From positions 128,392 through 192,391 of the forward strand of contig CAWFOR010000010.1 of assembly GCA_963817485.1 (NCBI GenBank): 64,000 bases of DNA, written 5' to 3'. Positions within the stretch are counted from its first letter, which is position 1. Each line of letters starts with the position of its first letter. Position numbers and translations under genes: made by a program. This DNA is from Hyphomicrobium_A sp963817485. GTDB lineage: Bacteria; Pseudomonadota; Alphaproteobacteria; Rhizobiales; Hyphomicrobiaceae. The notes beneath the pieces are model-generated. The model was not told the DNA's origin and did no database searches. It saw only the letters and a list, made by a program, of their open reading frames with translations. Positions 48,688-57,103 of this stretch are shown here, in pieces.

Positions 48688-50523
48688 ATGCAGTCGATCA
48701 GAAACCATCGCGAACCGTCTGATCGCATTAGTGCAGAGCTTGCGCGCACTCTGCCCGGGTTGTTCAGCGAGCGCGTCCGCCGGACCCCAGACAGAATCGC
48801 CTATCGTGAGTTCGATCGCGGCGCCGACTGTTGGCGCGATTATACGTGGGGGAACGTGCAGATGCGCGCCGCGCAGCTGCAGATGGCCATTGAGCATGCG
48901 GGTCTCAAGGCTGGCGAGCGGGTCGCTATTCTGCTTCCGAATGGCATCGACTGGGTCAGCTTCGATATGGCCGCGCTCGGATTAGGCCTCGTGGTGGTCC
49001 CGCTCTATGCCCACGACAGCGCTGCGAATGTCAGCTTCATCCTTGGGCATTCGGATTCACGCTTACTGCTCCTCGATACTCTGGATCGCTGGCGGATGCT
49101 GTCGGAGCGTCGAAAAGACTTCCCCTTGCTGTCCGCGGTCTGGATCAGTGAGCCCGGTGCCCGCTTGAATGACCTTGCCGCAACACCTGTCGTGAGGCGG
49201 CTCAAGGACGTCTTGCCGCTGCCTGGAGTTGCTTCGTTTAAGCAAGCCTGCAATCCACGCTCACTGGCGACGATCATCTACACCTCCGGCACGACGGGCC
49301 GGCCGAAGGGGACGATGCTGTCTCACTTCGCTCTTCTGTGGAACGCGGAGGGCGTCGCCAAGTTCATTCCGCCACGCGATGATGACATTTTTCTATCGCA
49401 TCTTCCGCTGGCCCATGCCTTCGAGCGGACGGTTGGCTACTACCTGCCGATGATCGGGGGCGCGATGGTGGCCTACGCGCGTTCAATCGATGAGCTACGC
49501 GAAGATCTGAAGGCGATCCGGCCAACGGTATTCCTTTCGGTTCCGCGCATTTACGAACGGGTCTATGGCGCAATTCGCGGCAAGAGCGAGGGCAGCTTGT
49601 TGCGGCGTCGCCTCGCAAGCCTCGCTCAACACTTCGGTTGGCGGCGTTTCGAGGCGGCACAGGGTCGAGACACCCCGCCGGGATATCTTGCCCGGCTCAT
49701 CTGGACATTGCTCGACCGCCTCGTGGCGAGGCCAATTCGCGCCGCATTCGGCGGTCGCCTCAGAGTGGCAGTCAGCGGGGGTGCGCCTTTGCCAGAGGAA
49801 GTCATCCGTTTTCTGGTCGCCATGGGTCTGCCGCTCGTCGAAGGCTACGGTCTAACGGAAGCCGGCCCCGTGGTCACTGCGACCGCGCTCAACGACAATC
49901 TGCCGGGATCGGTTGGCCGCGCTCTTCCTGGGATCGAACTCGCAGTGGCCGAGAACCATGAGCTTCTTGTGCGCTCGCCGGCCGCGATGACAGGCTATTG
50001 GAAGGATGAAGCGCAGACTGCGCAGGCCATTGACCGTAACGGCTGGCTGCGTACCGGCGACTTGGCGGAAATCGAGAATGGCCGGTTGTTCATTCACGGC
50101 CGGCTGCAGGACATCCAAGTCCTGGCAATCGGCGAGAAGGTCAATGCAAGCCTCATCGAAGACGAGATCAGGCAGGACAGGCTCTTTGAGCAGGCACTCG
50201 TGATCGGCGAGGGCAAGCCTTTCCTTGCCGCCGTTTGCGTTCTCAACCGAAAGAGATGGCTGGCGCTCGCAAGCACGCTTGGCGTCGGCCCAGATAATCC
50301 CAATGTCGGCCCGGTCCTCCAAAAGGTGCTCCTGCGGCTGCGAAACCGCCTGAAGGACCAGCCGCGGTACGCACAAGTACAGGCGGTCCATCTGGTGCTC
50401 GAGCCATGGACCCTTGAGGCCGGGTTGCTGACGCCATCACTCAAGGTGAAGCGAGACCGTGTCGAGGAACTTTACCGCGATGCGATCGAGGCTCTGTTCG
50501 CTGGTCATCCGATATTCCGCTGA
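48688..50523 (+). CDS. Long-chain acyl-CoA synthetase (FadD15-like AMP-binding protein)
   Basis: This 611-residue ANL-superfamily ligase has ATP-binding motif IIYTSGTTGRPKGTMLSHFA, HLPLAHAFERTVGYYLP, VEGYGLTEAGPVVTAT and WLRTGDLAEIENGRLFIHGR. It lacks the bacterial FadD N-terminal targeting features and resembles the long-chain type that includes Mycobacterium FadD15. It activates fatty acids as acyl-AMP and then acyl-CoA. The ATG at 48688 is preferred; ATG 48619 upstream is possible but overlaps the operator. Divergent from the ACP-fusion gene. Confidence 0.88.
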   Translation: MQSIRNHREPSDRISAELARTLPGLFSERVRRTPDRIAYREFDRGADCWRDYTWGNVQMRAAQLQMAIEHAGLKAGERVAILLPNGIDWVSFDMAALGLGLVVVPLYAHDSAANVSFILGHSDSRLLLLDTLDRWRMLSERRKDFPLLSAVWISEPGARLNDLAATPVVRRLKDVLPLPGVASFKQACNPRSLATIIYTSGTTGRPKGTMLSHFALLWNAEGVAKFIPPRDDDIFLSHLPLAHAFERTVGYYLPMIGGAMVAYARSIDELREDLKAIRPTVFLSVPRIYERVYGAIRGKSEGSLLRRRLASLAQHFGWRRFEAAQGRDTPPGYLARLIWTLLDRLVARPIRAAFGGRLRVAVSGGAPLPEEVIRFLVAMGLPLVEGYGLTEAGPVVTATALNDNLPGSVGRALPGIELAVAENHELLVRSPAAMTGYWKDEAQTAQAIDRNGWLRTGDLAEIENGRLFIHGRLQDIQVLAIGEKVNASLIEDEIRQDRLFEQALVIGEGKPFLAAVCVLNRKRWLALASTLGVGPDNPNVGPVLQKVLLRLRNRLKDQPRYAQVQAVHLVLEPWTLEAGLLTPSLKVKRDRVEELYRDAIEALFAGHPIFR

Positions 50524-50678
50524 AAAAGCTTGCCGATAGGCTGCCAAAACGGCCTTGGCAGGTGATTGGATCAGCGGGTTGAGGTTCAAGCCGTGACATG
50601 TGCGATGCTCCCCAAGACGGCGAATATGCTTTTGCTGGAGAAGAGGCGCGACGTCCCAACGACAATTGAGCAAGTTAT

Positions 50679-50951
50679 CTAGCGCTCGTTGTTTTTCGCG
50701 TAGAGCTCGTCCTTTGCCAGGATATCGGAAAGTTGAGCTACCTTGCCGCTCAGCGGATGGCCGAGACGGTCCACATAGTCGCCTTCGCCACGGGCGTAGA
50801 TCACTGCAACCTCCAGATCGGCGATCGATGCTCCCGTTTCCAGGATCGCGATGACCGTATGGTCGGCCACGGGGCCCGCCAGCTGATGGATCTCATCGCT
50901 GGAAATAAGAGGTTGCTCCTTGGAGTCGCCCTTGCTCGATGCAGACATCAT
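50679..50951 (-). CDS. Small hypothetical protein
   Basis: This 90-residue protein (LISSDEIHQLAGPVADHTVI, then AILETGASIADLEVAVIYAR, ending LYAKNNER) has no recognised domain. A helix-rich N-terminus with conserved-looking acidic and aliphatic residues suggests a small regulatory or adaptor protein. It lies between fadD and the GH3-family gene, on the latter's strand; the TGAGGTAG before the start fits a ribosome site. Confidence 0.55.
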   Translation of the reverse strand: MMSASSKGDSKEQPLISSDEIHQLAGPVADHTVIAILETGASIADLEVAVIYARGEGDYVDRLGHPLSGKVAQLSDILAKDELYAKNNER

Positions 50952-51038
50952 CTACCTCACTCGGTTGCCGACTTCCTTACTAGCGCCGGAGCGGCGTCGA
51001 TTGATTGATCATCCACATCGCGCGCATCATCAGCGAGA

Positions 51039-52562
51039 TCAATGATTTGCCGCAAAGTCACGGAGATTTGCAAAGAGCTTCGCATCGTTAATGACGCGCG
51101 GCACCTTGTGCTGACCACCAAGCTTGCCACGGCGCTTCATCCACGCCGCAAACGTTCCTGGCCGAACCGCCTCCACCCGTGGCAGCAGCAAGCCGAAGTC
51201 GCCGGTGCGGCGCTCATGATAATCGGCATTTAGCTCGGCAAGCACCCGATCAAGTGTGTGCGTGAATGTGCTCATGCCTGCTGCATCCGGCACGCTGTCG
51301 GCAAACTCGACGATGTAAAAGTGCATGCCGACCTTGTCGGTGTCGGGAAAGAGAACGCCAACCGAATAATCGACGACCGCGGCACCGATGGCGGTTGCCG
51401 CCGAGCGGATAGCCTGCTCGATCTCTTCGGCGATCACATGCTCACCGAATGCCGAAAGCAGGTAGCTCGTCCTACCAGTCACGATCAGGCGGGGCGGATC
51501 GCGGTCGATGAAGCGGACCGTGTCGCCCAGGATGTAGGCCCATGCTCCCGCGCATGTGCTTACGATCACTGCATACTCTATGCCCGTTTCGATATTGGCG
51601 AGCCAATGGCGCGTCGGTTCGGCATGCTCGAGTTCCGCGACGGGGACGAACTCGTAGAAGGTGCCGTTGTCGTAGATTAGCCGCAGGCCTTCGCCATCGG
51701 CCTGGTCCGCCACCGCGATCGAGGACTCACTTGCCATATACGCCTCCCGGGTCTCCGCGTTCGTGCCTTCGAGAAGCTGCCGAAACCGGTCTCGATAAGG
51801 CGTGAAGGGTATGCCGCCGTGAATAATCAGCTCCAGTCGCGGAAACACGGTCGCCAAGCCGCCGGCTCCGGGTCTCAATTGCGCAAGTTTATCGAAGAAG
51901 AGCAGCAGCCAGTTCGGCGCGCCGCTGATCGCGCGAATGTCTTCTACAAGGCATGCGATGGCGATCTTCTCGATCTTCTCCTCCCAATCGGGAATAAGCG
52001 CGAGCTCAAGCGGGGGGAAGATCCATGACCGCCTCCACGTCGGGATCTCGCGAGCTTCGATACCGCTCAGATCTCCCGACCATATCCCCGGGGCTTCCTC
52101 CGCGAGATCGGTGCTGCCTCCGAGCAATAAGCACTTGCCCGCCAAGACCTGGCTTTGGGGATGGTTGAGGACGTGGAACACGAATAGATCCTCGCCCGCA
52201 CGCAGGTTGGCAGCGATCATATCATCCGAGCAGGGAATGTATTTCGACACGCCAGCCGTCGTTCCGGAGGTCCGCGCGAAATAGGGGATGACGCCGGGCC
52301 AAGTGCAATCCACAAGCCGGGGGAAGTCTGGCTGCCAATATTCTCTCCAGAAATCCTCATAGCGCCGTAGCGGCACTCGCCTCTGGAAATCTCCAACGTC
52401 CGCAATCCTGGAGAATCCGTGGTCTTGACCGAACCGCGTCATCTCTGCCCTGCGGATAAGGCCTTTCAGGACCCAAGCTTGGGTCTCCACCGGATCCCTG
52501 GTCTGCAGCACGAACGAGCGAAAGCCCGCATAGACCTTGAGGAAGGGTGTGACGTCGAACAT
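51039..52562 (-). CDS. GH3-family ATP-dependent acyl-acid amido synthetase-like protein
   Basis: This 507-residue protein belongs to the GH3 family (auxin-responsive GH3 in plants), which adenylates carboxylic acids and joins them to amino acids. It is full length and in frame. The adenylation motif is PYFARTSGTTAGVSKYIPCS; EAYMASESSIAVADQADG, YEFVPVAEL and GAWAYILGDTVRFIDRDP are family signatures, and the C-terminal domain ends with KRRGKLGGQHKVPRVINDAK. The bacterial substrate is unknown. The neighbouring acyl-AMP ligase and acyl-CoA ligase suggest lipid or acyl-amino-acid chemistry. Confidence 0.9.
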   Translation of the reverse strand: MFDVTPFLKVYAGFRSFVLQTRDPVETQAWVLKGLIRRAEMTRFGQDHGFSRIADVGDFQRRVPLRRYEDFWREYWQPDFPRLVDCTWPGVIPYFARTSGTTAGVSKYIPCSDDMIAANLRAGEDLFVFHVLNHPQSQVLAGKCLLLGGSTDLAEEAPGIWSGDLSGIEAREIPTWRRSWIFPPLELALIPDWEEKIEKIAIACLVEDIRAISGAPNWLLLFFDKLAQLRPGAGGLATVFPRLELIIHGGIPFTPYRDRFRQLLEGTNAETREAYMASESSIAVADQADGEGLRLIYDNGTFYEFVPVAELEHAEPTRHWLANIETGIEYAVIVSTCAGAWAYILGDTVRFIDRDPPRLIVTGRTSYLLSAFGEHVIAEEIEQAIRSAATAIGAAVVDYSVGVLFPDTDKVGMHFYIVEFADSVPDAAGMSTFTHTLDRVLAELNADYHERRTGDFGLLLPRVEAVRPGTFAAWMKRRGKLGGQHKVPRVINDAKLFANLRDFAANH

Positions 52563-52675
52563 GGTTCCGTCGTGGAGCTTCCGGGCGATGGGCGACCACG
52601 TAGGGTCGCTTCCACGCTCGCGACTCCATAAGCGTGCGTTCTTTTTGCCTCAACGACGTTAGCGTGACTCAGTCA

Positions 52676-52930
52676 TCAAAGTGTGCTCGTGACGCCCTTA
52701 AGTCGCGCGCGCCTGCGCTGCCCGGCTTTGGGCTGCAAAGATAGGCCTTCGGCGCGAGCGCTTTGGAACAGTGTCAGGTCCCACTCGGCGCGAGTCTCGT
52801 CGAGGTGCAAAATATATTGATTGCCGTCGTCGCCCTTGACCTTGAAGTAACGATAGCTGGGTCCGTGCCATTGATCGATGTTTTCGGCAACTTCGACGCC
52901 ACGCCCATCGAAAAAGAACCGGCGGGGCAT
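52676..52930 (-). CDS. Conserved-looking hypothetical protein
   Basis: This 84-residue protein starts MPRRFFFDGRGVEVAENIDQ and contains GPSYRYFKVKGDDGNQYILH and LDETRAEWDLTLFQSARAEG. It appears as a compact beta-rich domain with a basic C-terminal tail (QRRRARLKGVTSTL). The ATG at 52930 follows GGTGGAATCGAC; a TTG at 52975 would add 15 residues. It is upstream of the GH3 gene. No function can be assigned. Confidence 0.6.
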   Translation of the reverse strand: MPRRFFFDGRGVEVAENIDQWHGPSYRYFKVKGDDGNQYILHLDETRAEWDLTLFQSARAEGLSLQPKAGQRRRARLKGVTSTL

Positions 52931-53026
52931 GTCGATTCCACCGTGACCAATGTAGGTCTCGACCCGGATGTGCAATGCGTGCGCCCTTCGCGATAAGCCA
53001 AGCTCGATGTGATTGGTTTCGCTCGG

Positions 53027-53356
53027 TCAGCCTTTGCGGACTGTCGAAACCGATGCTGGCGCCATGTGGCGCACGAGTTCTTTGAACTTGTCCCATTCGG
53101 TGGCGCCCCAAATCTCCGTTGTGGCGTGGCCGAACGTACGGATGATCGTGGCGACCTTTGTTGCCGTCTCGATGTCCGGGGCTGTGAAGATATCAAGATA
53201 GTCGGCCGGCCCGAGAATTACGTAGCTCGCCTTCCATTCGACGCCTTTGCAGTCTGAGCGGATGCGCTGCATCACCTCATGGCTGAGGCTTACGAGCGAG
53301 CTCGGTGACTGAAGGGCCTCGTGGCTCAGCCGGGTGAGCATGATGAAAGTGGCCAT
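53027..53356 (-). CDS. GYD-domain protein
   Basis: This 109-residue alpha/beta protein resembles the GYD domain family: starts MATFIMLTRLSHEALQSPSS and contains KASYVILGPADYLDIFTAPD, ETATKVATIIRTFGHATTEI and WGATEWDKFKELV. Such proteins are ferredoxin-fold stress or quorum-type small proteins of unknown biochemical role. Two FNR/FixK-type boxes lie in the 200-bp gap between it and phoU. Confidence 0.75.
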   Translation of the reverse strand: MATFIMLTRLSHEALQSPSSLVSLSHEVMQRIRSDCKGVEWKASYVILGPADYLDIFTAPDIETATKVATIIRTFGHATTEIWGATEWDKFKELVRHMAPASVSTVRKG

Positions 53357-53419
53357 GGTTGATGTCTCTCATCGATCGTTTGGATACATCCAGTGACATA
53401 TCCCGTGCGCAAGAACGCA

Positions 53420-53433
53420 TTGATCATCGTCAA
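53420..53433. promoter_or_regulatory. FNR/FixK-type operator between GYD gene and phoU
   Basis: TTGAT-CATC-GTCAA fits TTGAY-N4-RTCAA perfectly. It is about 64 bp from the GYD start codon on the minus strand and 123 bp from phoU on the plus strand. Confidence 0.7.
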
Positions 53434-53442
53434 GCTCCGGTG

Positions 53443-53456
53443 TTGATCTCAATCAT
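53443..53456. promoter_or_regulatory. Second FNR/FixK-type half-perfect operator upstream of phoU
   Basis: TTGAT-CTCA-ATCAT has one mismatch to the consensus and lies 10 bp after the first site. Two sites in one divergent promoter could give separate control of each gene. Confidence 0.55.
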
Positions 53457-53555
53457 GGCGTGTTCGCAGCACGAAGTGTGAATTGTTAAAGCGCGTCTGG
53501 TCTCACCGGACCATCAATGAATGGGGCGAGCTTGAGGTCAAATTGGAGAACGTCC

Positions 53556-54263
53556 ATGAGCGAGCATACCGTTAAGTCTTACAACGAAGAGCTCGGGCGC
53601 CTGAAAGAAATGGTCGTGGGAATGGGGCGGCTCACGAGGCAGCAGCTCGCGCGCGCGCTTGATGCAGCAGAGAAGTCAGACCCGCAGCTGGCCGCGCCGA
53701 TCATCGAGCACGAGCCAGAGGCCAATCACATGGAGCACGAGATCGATGAGCTCGCCGTTCGACTGCTGGCGTTGCGGCAGCCGGTTGCGATCGATCTGCG
53801 CGCAGTATTGTCGGCGATGCGGATCGCAAACGAGCTCGAGCGGGTCTGCGACTACGCTGCAGACTTGGCGGAGCGGCTCATCGCCCTGCACCCCGATGGC
53901 GGCGAGCCGATACAATCACTCGTCAATATGGGTCGCTTCGCAGTCGCCATGCTCACGGACGCGATGACAGCCTATGCGAACGTGGACGATCGCCAAGCGC
54001 TGGAGGTTTGGGGCCGCGATAAAGAGCTCGACATAATGTACACGGGCTTGTTTCGCGAGCTGCTCACCTTCATGACGCAGGACACGCAACATGTATCGAT
54101 GAACACTCAGATGCTGTTTATGGCGCGCGATATCGAACGAGCAGGGGACCGCTCGACCAACATAGCTGAAATCGTGCGCTACCTAGTAAGGGGGACGATC
54201 TCGGAAGAGGTCCGGCCCAAGGCCGACGCAACAAGATCGATCTTGTCGCCGAAGGCATCCTAG
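53556..54263 (+). CDS. phoU: Phosphate-signalling regulator PhoU
   Basis: This 235-residue protein has two PhoU helical bundles. Typical segments are LAAPIIEHEPEANHMEHEID (metal-binding E/D region), LRAVLSAMRIANELERVCDY, and in the second half LFMARDIERAGDRSTNIAEI. PhoU restrains the PhoR kinase and the Pst phosphate transporter. No pst or phoB/R genes are near, and the FNR-type boxes suggest oxygen-linked expression here. TTGGAGAACG precedes the ATG at 53556. Confidence 0.93.
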   Translation: MSEHTVKSYNEELGRLKEMVVGMGRLTRQQLARALDAAEKSDPQLAAPIIEHEPEANHMEHEIDELAVRLLALRQPVAIDLRAVLSAMRIANELERVCDYAADLAERLIALHPDGGEPIQSLVNMGRFAVAMLTDAMTAYANVDDRQALEVWGRDKELDIMYTGLFRELLTFMTQDTQHVSMNTQMLFMARDIERAGDRSTNIAEIVRYLVRGTISEEVRPKADATRSILSPKAS

Positions 54264-54267
54264 AGCG

Positions 54268-54515
54268 TTACGAGCCTATGCGCGCCAGCTTACGCAGCCG
54301 AACGTATTCCTCCTTCAGATCCGATCCGAGCCTGTGGACGGCACTGCTCAACTCACCGGCAGTTCGATCAAGCTCGGCCTTCGCATTGAACACATGCCAA
54401 CGCTTTTCGAGTTCCGCCCACTCGGCCTGAACCTCCTTCGATCCGAGGTGAATTGCAGCCTCAACTCGTCACGCGTGCGCTTGAGATCGTCGATGAATTT
54501 GTGAATATCGCGCAT
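54268..54515 (-). pseudogene. Small coiled-coil protein, frameshifted
   Basis: A gene too short and broken to appear as a single frame. The minus strand reads MRDIHKFIDDLKRTRDELRL, then after one break near 54452 HLGSKEVQAEWAELEKRWH and VFNAKAELDRTAGELSSAVH and ends RLRKLARIGS with a stop at 54268-54270. It would be about 82 residues with heptad-like, mostly helical content. Its start is 106 bp from a perfect FNR box. It is convergent with phoU (stops 5 bp apart). Function unknown. Confidence 0.55.
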
Positions 54516-54620
54516 GGCTGCTCCTCCACAACCAAAAGCTCTCGCACCAATGCGGGCCGTCTAGCTAAACGGGTTGGCAGTACTCTTAACTGAACCATAA
54601 AGAAGCGTGATCGGGCGGCT

Positions 54621-54634
54621 TTGATGGAGATCAA
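54621..54634. promoter_or_regulatory. FNR/FixK-type operator upstream of the coiled-coil gene
   Basis: TTGAT-GGAG-ATCAA is a perfect match to the FNR consensus. It overlaps the last codons of the RNase Z gene (stop at 54631-54633) and lies 106 bp before the coiled-coil gene, both on the minus strand. Confidence 0.65.
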
Positions 54635-55655
54635 TTGCGCTCGCCCGCAAGGCCCCGGAAGGCGCCCTCTGCTTCACGTGCCAGGCACTCTCCGCGGCCT
54701 TGGTAGCGAGGCGAGTAGTGCAGGGTCACCAACCGCTTGACATTAGCACGCCGCGCCAGCTCTCCTGCCTGATGCGCCGTGAGATGCTTTCGCTCGGCAG
54801 CCCGGTCGCTATCCTCCTCAAGGAACGCTGCCTCGATGAAGAGAAGGTCGGCGTCGATTGCGAGTGAAACGATGCGAGCGACATTCGCCTCGGTAAATGC
54901 ACAGTCGACGACATAAGCGATCTTTCGCCCCGCCGTCATGCGCGTGATCTCTTTTTTGAGCGCGCCGAGGGGCAAGCTTGACGGCCGTTGCTCTTGCGGA
55001 TTGGCCCAGGTGACCGTTATCAGCGTGGTTTCGGGGACGCCGCGAAGGATCGCATCTTTGAACGCGCCGAGCCACGGCCGACGGCGAGTCCCATGGCTTC
55101 CACCCTGTTGCCCCAGATGTTGATATGGGCGCGCTCCTTTAGGGCGAAGGCAAGCACAGGGATGCCGTGATCGAGCGTCTTGGCACGCACCTCAAAGCCC
55201 GGCTCGACCAACAAAAGACCCCCCTCGCTGATGCTTCCCTCCCCGTTAGTGCGCGCGAACGCTTGGCGCCCTGCGAACTCCGCACACGCGATATGTCCTC
55301 TCCCGTCGATCTCATTGACGCGCAAGAGGGGATTACCCGCGTAGCCGGCGATAAGATTCCACGTGTAGGCCTTGAGCTTGTGCTCGATCGCATCGATAAG
55401 GCCGGGAGGTCCGTAGAAACCGATAACCTTGTCGCGGCCGAGCAGATACCTGAGCAACTGGTCGAAGCCCTGGAAATGATCCATGTGCCGATGGCTGACG
55501 AAGACATCGCTGATGCGAAGCATTTGTCGCGGCGACAACGGTGACAGGTCGCCCAGATCAAAGAGGAGGGTACGCCGCTCGAACACGAGGTCGACGCAAA
55601 GGCCCGGGTCACCAAACGGATCGTTGATCAGATGAGGGTCGAAGTGCCTGGGCAT
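54631..55655 (-). pseudogene. rnz: Ribonuclease Z-like metallo-beta-lactamase protein, frameshifted
   Basis: An MBL-fold nuclease of about 340 residues starting MPRHFDPHLINDPFGDPGLC. The metal motif is VFVSHRHMDHFQGFDQLLRY (H-x-H-x-D-H); FYGPPGLIDAIEHKLKAYTW follows; the C-terminal half has KIAYVVDCAFTEANVARIV and LHYSPRYQGRGE. A break near 55000-55070 separates the halves. Enzymes of this fold trim tRNA 3' ends or act on RNA; the long insertion and missing AxDxGEG loop readout leave some doubt about a tRNA role. RNA metabolism fits the neighbouring archease and RtcB. Confidence 0.75.
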
Positions 55656-55697
55656 GGGGTGATCGCGTAGGTTGCAACACTTCAGCGTCGCCGGCGC

Positions 55698-55900
55698 TTA
55701 CGTTTCCGTCGCGCAGGGCGACGGTTCCAGAACTAGAACGGGCACGCGCCGTGCTTTGGCGATCAGCATGCCGAGATTGCCGGCGGCGCGGCGAGATCTG
55801 TACGTGTGACCACGATGAGACTCTTCGTTGCAACTTCCCAGTCGTCCCGACGGATGCCGCATGTCGGACAGTGACCGACCGTCGCCGGCGAATTCGTTTG
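55698..55900 (-). pseudogene. Remnant of an unidentified small gene
   Basis: Minus-strand pieces in two frames (CPTCGIRRDDWEVATKSLIV, then AAGNLGMLIAKARRVPVLVL and a stop at 55698-55700) read as one short protein with a break near 55800. The second piece resembles the C-terminal strand-helix-strand of a Usp-like or small-molecule-binding fold, but the match is weak. The start could not be determined. It lies between rnz and the dehydrogenase operon. Confidence 0.3.
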
Positions 55901-55976
55901 GCGCGCGACATTCGCCTTGAATTGTATATCAAGACAGCTGATCTTTGCCGCCCATGATTTGCTCGACTGGTGCGAT

Positions 55977-57103
55977 CTACCTCCAGCGGTGGGTGAGCAT
56001 CGCTGCTTTGACACGCTGCTCGGCAAGCTCGCGAGCTGCAGCACGGGGAGGGCGTTTTGTCTTGCGCGCTTGTTCAAGCACGAGCCGCGTGTTGGTGCGA
56101 ATGCGCTCGTCGATGTTGTCGAATGCGGCGCGCTCGGTGCCGCCGCGGTATTCGATCGAGGCGCAGATCACGCCGCCGGCATTGGCGATGAAATCCGGAA
56201 TGACAAGAACCGCGTTCATGCAGCGCCTCTCGGCCTCGGCAGTGCAGGGGATATTGGCGCCCTGCGGCATCAGCGCGTCTTGAGCCGATGGACATTGTCG
56301 GCGCGCACAACGTCGGGCCGCGCCGCGGGAATCCAGATGTCGCACGGCACGTCGAGGATCGCGTCGCTATCGAGCTTTTGGCCCGTCGGATGGTCGCGCA
56401 GGGATCTTGCCAGCCTCCTTCAGGGCGATCAGGGCCGACGTCGAGCCCGGCCGCATCGGCCATGTCCCGCCGGTGTCGCTCGCGGCCACGAGAACGGCGC
56501 CCTTCTCGGCGAGAAAGCGCGCCGCATGCTTGCCGACCGCGCCAAAACCCTGCACGGCGATGCGGGCGCCTTTCAGATCGAGCCCGATGAACTCCGTGCA
56601 ATCTCGATCGCGGACGCAAGTCCGAAGCCGGTCGCGCCGATCTGGTCGAGCGGTATTCCGCCGACCGCGCTCGGGCAGGCCGACGGCGCGCCCGGTTTCG
56701 TCCTTGATCCAGCCCATGCAGAGCTCGTCGGTTCCCATGTCGGGACCGGGGATGTAGTCGGCCAGGTCGCGGATTGAATCGGCAAAGGCGCGAATGACCT
56801 GCTCCTTTGCGGCGCCGGCATCCGCGGATCGCCGAAGATCACCGACTTGCCGCCGCCGTGCGGCAGCCCGGCCGCCGCGTTCTTCCAGGTCATGGCGCGG
56901 GCGAGACGGAAGCATTCCTCCAGCGAAACATCCGGCGCCATGCGCACGCCGCCCACCGCCGGACCGCAGGCGGTGTTGTCGATCACGGCGATCGCCTTCA
57001 GACCCCGGGTGGCCGATGGATATGAACGATCCGCCGGGCCAAATTCATCGGAAAATCGAAAGACGTCGTCCAGGCGGGCTCCTCGTTCAGGCCCAGCGTT
57101 CAA
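55977..57103 (-). pseudogene. Glu/Leu/Phe/Val-type amino acid dehydrogenase, frameshifted
   Basis: A dehydrogenase of about 375 residues in several frames. The substrate domain contains LKAIAVIDNTACGPAVGGVR and the catalytic-Lys motif AAAGLPHGGGKSVIFGDP, followed by YIPGPDMGTDELCMGWIKDE. The NAD domain is GARIAVQGFGAVGKHAARFL. The end includes ANAGGVICASIEYRGGTERA. At least three breaks lie between 56830 and 56290. The start is a TTG at 57103 in frame with LDDVFRFSDEFGPADR. It overlaps the 3' end of the E2 gene and so is the last gene of the dehydrogenase operon. Substrate preference (leucine, valine or glutamate) is not decided by the sequence. Confidence 0.8.

Noticed and set aside
55917..55932. 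TTGA-N8-TCAA dyad
   Set aside because: Spacer is two bases too long for an FNR/FixK site (needs TTGA-N6-TCAA).
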